Shown here: piece after piece, positions 1 to 11,390 of the stretch | Position numbering within the stretch: the first letter of the stretch is position 1 | Layout: each line of letters opens with the position of its first letter | Made by a program: the position numbers and the translations under genes | The notes under the pieces: generated by a model | Told to the model about the DNA's origin: nothing | Databases searched by the model: none | The model's input: only the letters and a program-made list of their open reading frames with translations | DNA from: Melampsora larici-populina 98AG31 | Taxonomy: Eukaryota > Basidiomycota > Pucciniomycetes > Pucciniales > Melampsoraceae | Direction of reading: 5' to 3' | Assembly (NCBI RefSeq): GCF_000204055.1 | Contig: NW_006768854.1 | Location: 129,831-193,830 of the forward strand | DNA length: 64,000 nt

Positions 1-591
1 AGTAGTCGAAAGGGGAATCATCCTCGGTTACTGAACGGGCACTGCGGCTTCCGAGCCATAGCCATATCAATAGGCGAGTCACAGGACGAATGGCTAAGTA
101 TACGTCAACGGATGGCTGATACAGTCACAAATATGGCCGACGACCGCCCCTTACCTGAGAATCGAGCGGATGCAATGGCTCGTCTTGTCACAAACAAACC
201 CAACATTGTCTCCGAACAACAGCATTGGCTTAGCATGCCAAGTTGGGGCGGGATCATCGCAAATACTTTCAATTGGCCTGTGTTTTACTATGAACCTGGC
301 GCCTATAGTCAGTTAGTTTTTCTTTACTCAACACCTCACAATCTGAACCCTCCCATTGCGCTCGCCTGGGCCGATCAGCACTTTGCCTCTCTATTACTCG
401 ATTTCACACGGACCAACTTCCCCGCTCCACGTGTATGTGCAACTTGGCGACGCTTTCATAAAACCGAGGCCTCAAGTTGGTTGGATACATGGAGACCTCT
501 AATATATTCTCATGCGGTGTTTATCAAGGATCTTAATAAAAGTAAATCTCGCTCCAAAAGAAAAGGTCGAGCTTGTATTCACATTGACTGA
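1..591 (+). CDS. OTU-like cysteine protease domain, C-terminal part, 5' open at window edge
   Basis: The frame is open from base 1, so the first in-frame ATG (112) is probably not the true start. Codons 12-18 read NGHCGFR, matching the OTU-family motif D-G-N-C-x-x-R; the candidate nucleophile Cys is at 43-45. About 110 residues on, the frame reads ADQHFASL, matching the catalytic His block (H followed by an aromatic residue); the His codon is 379-381. Between them, a segment W-G-G-I-I-A-N resembles the strand that precedes the His in OTU peptidases. The tail is basic (KSKSRSKRKGR), possibly nuclear. In rust and plant genomes such OTU domains are often fused to Mutator-like transposases; that is family knowledge, and no transposase is visible here because the N-terminal part lies outside the window. 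The Asp/Asn at the first motif position is Asn rather than the usual Asp. An ordinary host deubiquitinase is the alternative. Confidence 0.6.
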   Translation, partial: SSRKGNHPRLLNGHCGFRAIAISIGESQDEWLSIRQRMADTVTNMADDRPLPENRADAMARLVTNKPNIVSEQQHWLSMPSWGGIIANTFNWPVFYYEPGAYSQLVFLYSTPHNLNPPIALAWADQHFASLLLDFTRTNFPAPRVCATWRRFHKTEASSWLDTWRPLIYSHAVFIKDLNKSKSRSKRKGRACIHID

Positions 592-680
592 GAGTGATTG
601 TAACACATGTGATATCTCAACATCCCCTTCTTTTGTCTCTGTATGTTTTAACTTGTTCCATCTGCTGTAACTATGCTCTC

Positions 681-714
681 AGGCACTCCGATTTGAATTC
701 AAATCGGAGTGCCT
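681..714. repeat. 34-bp perfect palindrome
   Basis: The left half AGGCACTCCGATTTGAA is followed directly by its exact reverse complement, with no spacer. It sits 90 bp after the stop of the OTU-like frame and would form a cruciform or RNA hairpin. It could be a transposon terminus, a 3'-end structure of the upstream gene, or a fused inverted repeat left after excision. Confidence 0.9.
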
Positions 715-1260
715 CATTATTATGTAGAACACCCAATGAATGATTGCATGTAGGTCTATGATTGGTGAATCAGTTTAACAATATAAATTAAATTACATAT
801 CAACCTAAATTTAATATATATCTGACCCAGGAGAGAAGTTCGCCCATACTTCCAAAAAGTGTCTTGATTCAGTGACGAGAGTCATAGTTTGTTACAATGC
901 TCAGTGAGCAAGCAAAATGTCTAACAGACATATGGGTGATGCATGTGTGAACATCAAAACCCAGTTTTTGTTTTCAAAAACTGGTACACAAAGAGAGTCA
1001 CATTTGTACATGTGTGTAGGATGGTAAAAATACCAGCGCATCAACTGCCAAAAGCGTGATATTTGACATCTCATAAATAACTGGAAGATAATTTCTGGTT
1101 ATCATTTCATATTTCTTCAAAGACTTCTTTCTACATGGATTAAGACAAATGTTAGAATTCAAGCACCGGGGCGCTTAAGCTACATTAAGCTACACAATCT
1201 CTGCAGTCTCAAATTATCCAAGGGCCACCTCCCAGTCAATATGAATACCCTCATCTTCCT
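715..1260. other. Intergenic stretch with one short hairpin
   Basis: No gene is visible. Positions 961-984 form a hairpin with 10-bp arms (CCAGTTTTTG / CAAAAACTGG). The stretch leads into the 3' end of the minus-strand KDZ relic, and no clear terminal inverted repeat for that element was found here. Confidence 0.5.
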
Positions 1261-4200
1261 CTAACTCAAGTATGCGTTGATACTCTGCCTCTTCATCTGC
1301 GTATTTGGTACCCAGCGAATTGGAAGCATACATAGGTCTATCGGAGCTCCTGTCGTACGCGCGATCATTTGCTGCCACCCCAAAAGTAAGGCATTGTCCG
1401 CTTCCACCCTTCCATTTACGTAGTCGTTGGTTGATTCCACAACCTCTCTCAAGGCCCTATCCCAATGTTTCCATAGCCGAAAGGTGCGTTTAGCCAGCCC
1501 CGAGTGGATAGAGTTCCACTCTGCTACTCGCCCACCACCTGCAAAAACACACATCAGTAATACAGAATGGTCGTATTGGTAAGTAAGGTGGGACTTGCCA
1601 TTAACGGCTTCATGTGGCCTTATCCTATCAACACGAGCTTGATAGTCAAGCGCCCAACCCATGACCTGCCTGACCTCACGCCCCAGACGCCTCAGTTCTT
1701 CTTCAGACGACAATTGATTTCGAAACGCTACGATGCCTTCCTTTGTCCTCTCACATGAAGCCCATGGCTCTTCAAGGTGGTCAAGCGCTACGTCATCCCA
1801 AAAAGGGTCTAGCAGATCCATAGCCAAGACTTCTTCCAAAGTCGGTGTCGCTAGTCGCGGCGTTGGTCGATGATGCCTATTGTATTTAGAAGCTTGCCTC
1901 AAGTACGTATCCAGTTTCTTCTTCAGCAGTGTGTGTTTCTTCTTTCGTAGTTGTTCATTACGTGGCTGCTGGGTTGCACCTGCAGCAAGCGTGAATTTAG
2001 TGGTTTTGTTCAATGTCAAGCTGTCATGTTATAATTATGTAAACATGTGAAGTACGGACCGGTTCTGATCGCTGCATTAGCCTTCTGTTGGATCACATCT
2101 ACAGCGGCCTCGTATAAGAATCCTAACGACACCTGGACACTAAGAATAGCCTTCACTCTTACACCTTTACGTAAGGAACGGTCAGCATGGTAATCAAGCA
2201 AATGAAAAATACGTTGATCTTAACGACACTTACTCGTGCTTCGCCGAGCATTCACAAGTTCTGCACTTCCAAGTTCGTCCGCCACGGCTTGAATCTGAGC
2301 TTCGAGAGCAACCAGTGATGCTGGCAGATCCAGCAGTGCATCGCGCTGTTCAGCCGTTCGTATCGCATCATTCACTGCATTCATATCAACCATCCTCCGA
2401 CTGAAACGAATACTATCATAAGTTATACATTTGGCTTATTTGGGGAGGTGAGGGAACAATCCTTGCCGTGCTTCTAGCAGCTCCTCCTCAAGTGTGAGCA
2501 GAACTCCTAGCCGTTCTCGTTTCTCTTTTGCCTCGACACTCATTGCTTTCAGCTGCAATGCACGCTGACGATCCCACTGCAACTGAAAGTACTCCGCCGT
2601 ATGTGTCGGGTTTTGCTGATGTAGCTTTGCCAGCGTCCGTTTGCTGTCAACCAGCTCGGCTTGGTATTTTCGGGTTTGCCCACGCATAAAAGTCACTGTA
2701 GGGCGTATTCCCAGCGTGCTCATTAGTCTTAGACTTTGACCCTCATCAGATTGGCCTCATAATAATTTCAACTCACCAGCTTTCCATCGCAATTCTTCAT
2801 TGCGATGATGACACCACAGATCCAGACTGACCATCCGGCGATGCTTAGTCGCATAGCGAAGCAGTCTTATCAGAGGCGATATTTTGAACCACACACGCTC
2901 TAGGCCCTCTCCATTACTTTTTCCCCAACCTCGATTGAGTCAAGGATTGTATTCCAGCTGACAGGACCAATTATGAGCGTAGGCGTGAAATAGAGCTGTT
3001 CCCAATTTGACCTGCTTAGCATAATTGGGATCGGTGAACACTGCTTTCTAATAGGCGGGGATATCAGTAGCAGTCAGGTCAGCCAATTATTAAATGTGAG
3101 TGCTGGGCGGCGTACCTTCTTGATAGTTTTGTCCAGGTTACAGCCTATATCATATAGGATACCTACAGTCTTCGTCCCATCCCGGTCGTTCTTAAGCAAT
3201 TCTAGCAACCACTCTATCAGTGCTAGTGCATTATAGTTCCTGAATTACAATACACGGTCAGTTCAAGCTAAACCCCTTATGATGGGCAAGTGCAACCTGC
3301 TTTTCGCCACTTTGAATCAGATTGATAAACTTAAGGACATTGTCATGTTGACATGCCATACCCAGCAAACGGGATTCATCCATATTCTTGAAATGTCCTC
3401 GTCCTCTCACATCTTTAGCTGCGGTGTGAGCTTCTGTGCATGGGTCCTATAAAGATAAACCAGATATGGCCCGTGAGTATCTGTCAGGCCAACTGAAATT
3501 GTCAACGAATTTAACTTACACTGTCAATTGGTACATCAGGGGTTTGACTCATGAAATGTTCCTTCGCATGGACCAACTTTGGATCCAGGAAAATTGACGG
3601 TCGCGGGGGTACGGACCCTGGTATGGGTACACTAGCACGTGCATGCCGCTTATGCTGGAAGTTACCATCGAGGCAAACCACAATGTGAGGCTCCTCTGGC
3701 CTAACGTTGCCGACTGGTGGTCCAAAACAGTTTGGACAGTTCGCGGCCAACTTGTCAAGCTCTGACAGTCTAAGTTTTTGAGCTTCCAACTCTCGAATTT
3801 GCAAAAGTATAGCTCGATAGGTATCTATGGCCACTGTGAAAGGGGCACGCCAATCCCGAGGCTATGCAACTGCATCCATCAGTGTCCATCAAACTGTTCA
3901 CATATCCCATTGTTTCGTGCTTACCTCACCATTAGGGGTAAGTATCTCGGGACTGCCGTTGTTAAGCACATCATTTAGTGCTAAACAGTAAGCATCGGTG
4001 GGAACAGCTAAACAAATCGACTGTGAGTGATGGTGAACCATGAGTCGCACTGAGAAGGCGGTGCGCGGCTGAGACGGTGAAGCAGCCAGGTATCCCATCT
4101 GCAACAACCTTTGAGGGTCAGAAAGATCGCATCTCTTGCAAAACGAAATCTTCTTTCGCACTCTGGCTATGTTTGGAGGTGTGAAGCATTAGTATATAGT

Positions 4201-4818
4201 ATATAATATGATGAAATTATCAAGTATATTATATAATTAATTACACAACCTACATACTAGGTCCACAAGGTCAACGTCTTGCTCCGTCCTCACGGAGCAG
4301 TTGCAGGGCTCTTGTAAGTCTTCATTCCAATTGATTTCGTTTCCCCAATTCGATGTTTCCAACCGTCTCCTAAGGAAGGTGGGTAACATAATGGCGTATT
4401 GCCAAAGCCATTTCTTCTTGTTGGCGAGGCGGTCCGCTAAGTGCATTTCTCGTCGTAAATGTGCCATTATTGGGTCGTCTGCATTTTGATCGTTCTCAGG
4501 ACCACCTTCTTCTAGCATGGGCATGAAGCGATTCAAGTCCAAGTCCATCTCATCTTGGTCTTCGCCTGGATCATCACCAGGGTGATCTATTTCATTACGA
4601 GCCTCGGGTAAGTCGGGTAAGTTCTCAACGTCAACTTCACCTCTAGGCTTCTGAGCGTTGTCAATATGCCTGAGCCTTCTTACCAAGGTAGCATCTGATG
4701 CCTCAGCAAGCTCTAAATCACGTTTTCGGTTGAGTTCCAGTTGTTGCTGCAGGGGGGTTGTGGCCTTGGGTTGTTTAGGCCGATCATTCATGCCGCGAAC
4801 GAGACGATGGCCCGGCAT
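1261..4818 (-). pseudogene. KDZ-superfamily transposase gene, copy 1 (decayed)
   Basis: The gene reads from 4818 down to 1261 through several exon-like blocks. The first block (4818-4237) is charged and ends in a Cys cluster (PCNCSV...VCRLC) of the CxC1 type seen N-terminal to KDZ transposases. The transposase core follows in order: a C-x2-C-F-G-P segment then CLDGNFQHKRH near 3645-3680 (first catalytic Asp); an H-T-A-A-x-D-V-R-G segment near 3410-3440; YDIGCNLDKT near 3125-3165 (second Asp); and NGEGLERVW near 2895-2930 (acidic third motif). A coiled-coil-rich C-terminal region continues to 1261. These are the RNase H-fold landmarks of Kyakuja/Dileera/Zisupton transposases. An in-frame TGA at 2940-2942 falls where sister copies have an Arg or Gln and interrupts the third catalytic block; other blocks need introns or frameshifts to join. 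The element is probably inactive. The family call is firm; exon boundaries are not. Confidence 0.85.
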
Positions 4819-5779
4819 GATTCCTGGCGCATGGGATAATTAGTAAGCTTGTGCCACAACAGGTCTTTGGAGTCAAATGACGCTTATCTAACTGAAAAGC
4901 CCATCGTTTATTGGTGTGCGATACTTTAGCGCTTAGGCCTTTCGATTGTCCCCAACGGGAGCGAAATAGACGCTTGGCAGATAGATCAAACGTCAGCTGT
5001 TCAAACTATTGTAGTGACGTGTCGAGTGTTCCCAATCGGGAATAGAATAAGCTCACCATTGGTAATCCAGATACTTCCTTACGTTACGTAAATCGTATGG
5101 CCGCTGACCACCAATAGTTGCATCTTGCCTATGTCAAAGGAGAGAAATATACACAGTTGACGATCGAATGTTCGTGTATTTTCCTAATGCGGATTCAATT
5201 AATCTGTCCTGACAGTCGTAATATTTGAAGTAAATAAGTGACCGCTGACCACCAAAACGTTTGCGCGAGTTCAAAATGACGAGTGACCATCGTGGAGAGG
5301 TACGATTGAAGTATTGATCCTCTTTCTTTCGTTGAAATGGCCCTCCAGTAGCCTCGAAATTTGTGCGCCATTAAGGAAGTCAAGTAGTCGTCGTGTGTTT
5401 TAGCAGATGATATGGTTGGTGATTACAATCGTGTGTCGATAAAGATTTGAATACATGATTGTAATCACCATTTTCTACATATCACATGACAGATATTATC
5501 ACCTAATGTCACATGAGCAGGAAAACAACCTTAGCGTTGTTTCCTCATTATTGATCACTTGCTTATATCAAAATGTGTGTGAACTTAAGAAAGAATGTAA
5601 ATAATCATTCAACATTGTTTGAAAACCACCGGACGCACCCTTACGGGTGGAAATCAGCACTTCCAGTGCTTTGTTGTATGTTGAGTACTTAACTTCCCTG
5701 GTAGCATGCCACATTGTATTCAGTGGAGCAAGGGGAGCATTGCTACATTATAAACAAACCAGCAAACAACACATGAGGT
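4819..5779. other. 5' flank of KDZ copy 1; short inverted repeat
   Basis: No gene is recognised; the region should contain the KDZ promoter. A 14-bp inverted repeat (TGGTGATTACAATC at 5417-5430 and its complement at 5457-5470, 26-bp spacer) could be a small hairpin or an element end. The phrase CCGCTGACCACCAA occurs twice (near 5102 and 5241). Confidence 0.4.
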
Positions 5780-7480
5780 GACACAAGCATGTCATATCAG
5801 CGGCATGGCACATCTAGCCAAAGATGTCCGTCTTTAGCAAATTTTCATCTTTGGCTTTTATCCCCTGGGAGTAACAGCTGTTCTGAGTGTTAAATATTCC
5901 TTTGAGCATTGATCAGTGCTGCACCCATCCGCTTTCAAGTGTTTAACTGACACCACACTTCATGAGTTGGTCGAGTCATTTTTTGGCACATACAGTCAAA
6001 CATGACGTCTTTAGCTGATTTTCACCCTTTTAATTTTTCCCCTGGCAGGGACAGGCGTTACGAGTGTTGCAAATATTTCTTTGAGCAATGAATTAGTGCT
6101 ACACCAAACCTCATTCAAGGTTTGAAGTGACACCCCACTCCTTGAGATGGTTGAGCCATGTTTTTGCACATATAGCCAAACATGCTGTGGTTGGGTACCT
6201 TCCCACCATAACTTTTTACCCCTGGGAGTAAGAGACTTTCTGAGTGTTGCAAGTGATACTTTGAGCATTGTTTAGTAATACACTAAACCACAATCAAGGG
6301 TTGAAGTGACACCACACTCTGTTAGTTGGTTGAGCCTTTGATTACACACAAAACATGGACGGGTTGGGTATTTTTCACCCATAACTTTTTATGCCTGGGT
6401 GATTTGGATGTTCTGAGTGCTGCAAGGGAGCCCTGGAGCATTGTTTAGTGCTACAACAAACCCCTTTCAAGGGTTGAAGTGACACCACACTCTGTTAGTT
6501 GGTTGAGCCTTTGATTACACACCAAACATGGACGGGTTGGGTATTTTTCCACCATAACTTTTTACGCCTGGGTGATATGGATGATCTGAGTGTTGCAAGT
6601 GATTCCTGGAGGTTTGTTGAGTGCTACAACAAACCCCTTTCAAGGGTTGAAGTGACACCACACTTCATGAGATGGTTGATGCATGTTTTTTGCACATATA
6701 GCCAAACATGCTGTGGTTGGGTATTTTTCCACCATAACTTTTTACGCCTGGGTGATATGGATGATCTGAGTGTTGCAAGTGATTCCTGGAGCTTTGGTGA
6801 GTGCTACAACAAACCCCTTTCAAGGGTTGAAGTGACACCACACTTCATGAGATGGTTGATGCATGTTTTTGCACATATAGCCAAACATGCTGTGGTTGGG
6901 TATTTTTCCACCATAACTTTTTACGCCTGGGTGATATGGATGATCTGAGTGTGGCAAGTGATTCCTGGAGCTTTGTTGAGTGCTACAACAAACCACTTTC
7001 AAGGGTTGAAGTGACACCACACTTCATGAGATGGTTGATGCATGTTTTTGCACATATAGTCAAACATGATGTCTTTAGCTAATTTTCACCCATATATTTT
7101 TTCCCCTGGTAGTACCAGCCGTTCTGAGTGTTGCAAATATTTCTGTGGGCAATGTTTAGTGCTACACCAAACCACATTCAAGGGTTGCAGTGACACCACA
7201 CTTCATGAGATGGTTGAAGCATGTTTTTGCACATATAGCCAAACATGCTGTGGTTGGCTATTTTTCCACCATATAAACTTTTTACGCCTGGGTGATTTAG
7301 CTGGTCTGAGTGTGGCAAATGATTCCTGGAGCATTGTTTAGTGTTACACCAAACCACATTCAAGGGTTGCAGTGACACCACACATCAAGAGATGGTTGAG
7401 CCTTTGATTACGCACACAACATGCCGTGGTTGGGTATATCTCCCCCATAACTTTGTACGCCTGATATTTAAACCTTAACT
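5780..7480. repeat. Tandem satellite array, unit about 180 bp
   Basis: About nine copies in head-to-tail order. The anchor GATGGTTGATGCATG recurs at 6671, 6851, 7030 and (variant) 7208 and 7391, giving a period of 178-183 bp. Every unit repeats the same succession of phrases, including GCACATATAGCCAAACATG, a CGCCTGGGTGAT phrase and GTGACACCACACTTCATGAG. Copies between 6500 and 7100 are most alike; the outer copies are diverged, as expected for unequal exchange at the array centre. Open frames inside the array are by-products of the periodicity. Confidence 0.95.
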
Positions 7481-8010
7481 TCTTAACCCTAACTTCTTCC
7501 ACCTGTGTGTTTTGGCTTTTCTGATTATTGCAAACAATACTATGAGCATTTGTCAGTGCTCATCTTGGCCACCATGAATGATGGTTCTGGATTAACATTT
7601 TTTACGCCTGTGTGTTATAACTGGTCAGAGTGTTTCCAAACAATGTGAAGTGACTCAAGACTCAATGACTGGGTGATTTTGCACATATAGCTCATATTGG
7701 CCACCATGAATGATGTTTCTGGATTAACCTTTTTTACGCCTGGGTGTTATAAAAATCTTATCATGACTCTACACCCCTGACCCTTATAGGAACCAAAACC
7801 AGTTCAGCATTAACACTTAGTGAACCCCATTGGTTTCACAGCCGGTTGATGGAATATAGAACTTCTAAGACAATTGACTACATCAATATTGGATGTAATC
7901 AATTGTATGTTTTCAATCATTTGTATGGTTCGCAGTGTTATAAGTTTAAAACAATTTAGGCAAATTACAAATCAATAAACAAAATCTAATTATCAAAATA
8001 ATAGAAGTTA
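7481..8010. repeat. Degenerate repeat relics next to the satellite
   Basis: The phrase GGCCACCATGAATGATG recurs at 7568 and 7699 (131 bp apart), each followed by a TTTTTTACGCCTG phrase related to the satellite. The rest, up to the TET/JBP stop codon, shows no gene; it would carry that gene's 3' untranslated region. Confidence 0.6.
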
Positions 8011-10316
8011 TCATATCTTCCAATTTCTATCTGGTAGCTCTAAGATATCCTCCACATCCCTTACTTTGCGTTCACAGTTTGAAGTATAATTGAACTGTTC
8101 ATCCGTCCCATTCTTCACACTTGCACGTGCCATCTTGTAAGTGATTTGTGATGAACACCCAAGGCGGGTGTAATGTACTTTCTCACCTCGATTATTAAAC
8201 ACAATTCGTTCTTTGGAAGGGATAGTATGATGGAAGGTGGATTTGCCATTCCATGCAATCTGCACTGCTGACTTACCACCAAAGTTGATAGCCACACGGA
8301 ACTCCGGGAAAATAAACCAACCACCTTCAAGCTCAAAACCTTCAGATTTCGTGACAATACGACCGCTTAAAACATCAATTGGGTACCATAGACAGTAAAC
8401 CTTGCCCTTGTCGTTATCGGTATGCGGCTTGTTGTAAAAATTACCAAAGGTAAATGCAAAGTTCGCCGCGAAATCAAGTGGGCCGGACGGTTGAGACTTC
8501 GACCTTGATGCCATTTGAGGTGCACAGAGTTCGTTAAGTAGCCGACGAGCAACTTTGAAACCTACATCACAAAAGTCCATGAATCTTCCACCGATGTGAG
8601 AACTTAAGACGGGGAGCCTATCCAAAAACACCTCGTATAGTGAGCGTGAGGAACCTTTGGGTGGAACGTAAGGCGAGGTGAGGATATTGCTTGAATATCC
8701 CACTGTTTGACCAAAACAGTGCATTCTTCCATGAATTAAAGCGGCATTGGTTGTTACCTTGCGCTTCTTCAACCGCTTGCAATTCTGCACCAACAAAACA
8801 GATTGCCCAATCGATGCCTGATGCAAAATTTTGAACTTCTTGGTTTTCGAATCACTATCACGGGTTGAAAGAGGCTGTGCCTTGCGCTTCCTTGACGTTG
8901 CAACCTCTCCTTCTGCATCGGATGGCGGTAGAGAAGTTAGAGGGGATGATGACCGGTCCTTGATTACTGGATTGCCGGCTTGGGAAGCAAAATCCAATTG
9001 GCTATCCTTGAAATCTTCTTCACTTTCGGCATCGGATGAAGGAAGGGAAGTAAGAGGAGATGATGGAATATCGGAGTTGTGAGCTGATGTGGTATTCAAA
9101 TGTTTCATAGCCGATGTATCCGAAGTAGGACTTCATTAGCAATCTTCACATCACCATTGGAGCTTGTAAGGAATCAAGATTTGAGCCTACCATGTGGAAT
9201 AGAGGGATTTACAAGACTCGGCGGAGTCAAAGGTTTGGGAGTCGGTAAACGCTTAAAGAGCTTAGTCGACATTGATATAGTGGAAACATCATCTTGATGC
9301 ACTTTGCGGTCCTCCGGGGTCAGCGTTTCCAAATCCTCGAAAGAGTACGTAAAGATAAGTTTGTGTGAATCTCGATCCACAAATTGACCTTTTCCGTGTG
9401 TAATAATTTTATAGGTATTATGAATGATTTCCATCGTACGATCATAGTTTTCATAAGGTAGGATAGGATCATTAAGCCTATAGCGGTGGCCATCGTATGT
9501 TTTATTTATGCGGTTAGCTGACTGAGCCGACTGATTGGTCCCTTTCGCTTTCATGTTCTGCACAGCCCGTGCGGCATGTCGACTAACACATTGGTAACAC
9601 ATACTTGACTCAATATTGTATATTGTGATCATTGAATGTAGGATGAGTAATTATACGTACGGTCCCTTTTTGCGTCTAGTTTTTACCAGGTGAAGAGTAG
9701 GGTTAGGAGGGACATCCACACGACCCAGTTCGCGGTACTTGTCAAGTGCTCTTCGCCTATGAAGAAGCCATACAGCAAGAGTTCAGCCACAGTTATTCGG
9801 AGGCTTCAACTGGTAAGAGTGCAGTTTGGCTTACACCACCCCTCCTTTGCCTTCGTTCGGATTATCCTTGCTGACTACAGCAAATTTGCACTCGGGATGA
9901 AGCCAATACTTAGACTTTGGGAAACCGTCCGGCGCCAGGTATTCATGAGGTACATGTGCATAGGATTTTGCCATTTGAAAGGGCTTTGGGAGCTATGAAG
10001 ATGATCAGACGCAGAAAGGCAGTAAGTAACGATCTGGCCTGAGTAAGGTGGACACCACATTACTTACATCATCATCGGTGTAACCAGTCTGTCGCTTCTC
10101 ATCGATAACCTTTAAAAGGTCCGACATGAATTCCACTCCAGGCAAGGTGATATTTTCGTCAGGACACTCGGCATTCCTGTGAACATTGGTCGAGGTGTCA
10201 ACATGAGTTGACATCTGGCCATGAGAACGAAACCAATGACACCGAGCTACCCACTCTTTACCGCTATTAAATTCGCCCCTCTTATGCTTAGGCCATTCAG
10301 GGTCCAAGTTCGTCAT
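8011..10316 (-). CDS. TET/JBP-like 2-oxoglutarate/Fe(II) dioxygenase, five exons, apparently intact
   Basis: I could join five exons with GT-AG introns and one continuous frame: 10316-10068, 9992-9835, 9756-9661, 9603-9191 and 9083-8011, in total 1989 nt (662 residues). Phases agree at all four junctions. The C-terminal half has the jelly-roll landmarks of the TET/JBP family: an F-G-N-F-x-N-K-P-H-T-D-N-D segment (H-x-D iron ligands, near 8411-8430), an E-G-G-W-F-I-F-P strand, F-H-H-T (distal His, near 8225-8240) and Y-T-R-L-G (candidate 2-oxoglutarate-binding Arg, near 8150-8170). Exon 4 contains C-Y-Q-C and a conserved-looking H-G-K-G-Q-F-V-D-R-D segment; exon 5 opens with two Ser-Pro-Leu-Thr-Ser-Leu repeats and a basic stretch. 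Family members oxidise 5-methylcytosine or thymine in DNA, and in fungi they accompany KDZ transposons (known). The nuclear DNA substrate here is inferred. No stop or frameshift is seen, unlike the neighbouring transposon genes. Confidence 0.82.
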
Positions 10317-10345
10317 TGTAGTTTCTTATTAAATTTTATCTGATC

Positions 10346-11390
10346 ATATCGTATAATCATAGGTGATTAGCACAATGAAAAAAGAAAGGAATGGACGGAA
10401 TAGGATGACACCAGTAAGTGGGAAGGCCAAGCGAGCAAGGAGTGGGTCAGTGGGGTTGCAGGTTGTATTTCAAGTTGGGCAGAGGCTATCTATGCCAACC
10501 TGCGCAACCCACTCCTTTGCTCATCGGTGTTGCATTACTTTGTGACGTTCAGATGGGAGGAAATTTAAGAAAATGAACAAATAGGAAAATAAAACATTAC
10601 TGTTAATGATGTTGAACAGAACGTTTGACGAGCTAGCTCGTAAAAGGTGTCGTCTGCTACAAAAATATGAACACAGGAGGTTAGTACTGTAGAGCATTGC
10701 AGGTATTGATCCCAAAGGACATCGTGAAAGAGCAAACGATGACTTACTATCAAACGGCACAGCGGCGATCGACGGTTATGGTTCGAGGTGTTGTTCCGTC
10801 TGTTGCTCGTTGGGGTAGATGTATGTGCAGATCGTAGTATCTTATTGGAAATACGATATCTAAGGATATCGTATCATCATAGGTGATTAGTACATTGAAA
10901 AAGATATCGTATCATCATAGGTGATTAGTACATTGAAAAAGATATCGTATCATCATAGGTGATTAGTACATTGAAAAAAGAAAGGAATGGATGGAATAGA
11001 AAGACACCAGTAAGCAGGGAAGGCCAAACGAGCAAGGAGTGGGTCAGTGGGGTTGCAGGTTGTATTTCAAGTTGGGCAGAGGATATCTATGCCAAGCTGC
11101 GCAACCCACTCCTTTGCTCATCGGTGTTGCATTACTTTGTGACGTTCAGATGAGAGGAAATATAAGAAAATGAACAAATAGGAAAATAAAACATTACTGT
11201 TAATGATGTTGAACAGAACGTTTGACGAGCTAGCTCGTGATAGGCGTCGTCTGCTACAAAAAGATGAACACAGGAGGTTAGTACTGTAGAGCAATGCAGG
11301 TATTGATCCCAAAGTACATCATGGAAGACCAAACGATGACTTACTGTCTAACCGAACGGCGGCGATCGACGGTTATGGAACGAGGTGTGG
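10346..11390. repeat. Tandem duplication of a 450-bp block
   Basis: The block at 10346-10795 recurs at 10943-11390 with few changes. Each copy contains an imperfect inverted repeat (AGCAAGGAGTGGGT ... ACCCACTCCTTTGCT) around a G-rich loop, so each can fold. The block lies just upstream of the TET/JBP start codon and could carry its promoter; the frames inside mirror each other between copies and are not supported as genes. Confidence 0.9.
10865..10978. repeat. Three copies of a 38-bp direct repeat
   Basis: Units begin at 10865, 10903 and 10941 with GATATCGTATCATCATAGG and end with a run of A. The third unit runs into the second copy of the 450-bp block, and a related single unit precedes the first copy near 10346, so the triplet arose at the duplication boundary. 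Confidence 0.95.

Noticed and set aside
6499..7341. Overlapping frames of 66-149 codons on both strands
   Set aside because: They are phases of the 180-bp satellite and repeat the same peptide; no independent coding evidence.
7471..7490. TTAACCCTAAC, a telomere-like word
   Set aside because: Only one unit of CCCTAA is present; not a telomere or clear interstitial array.
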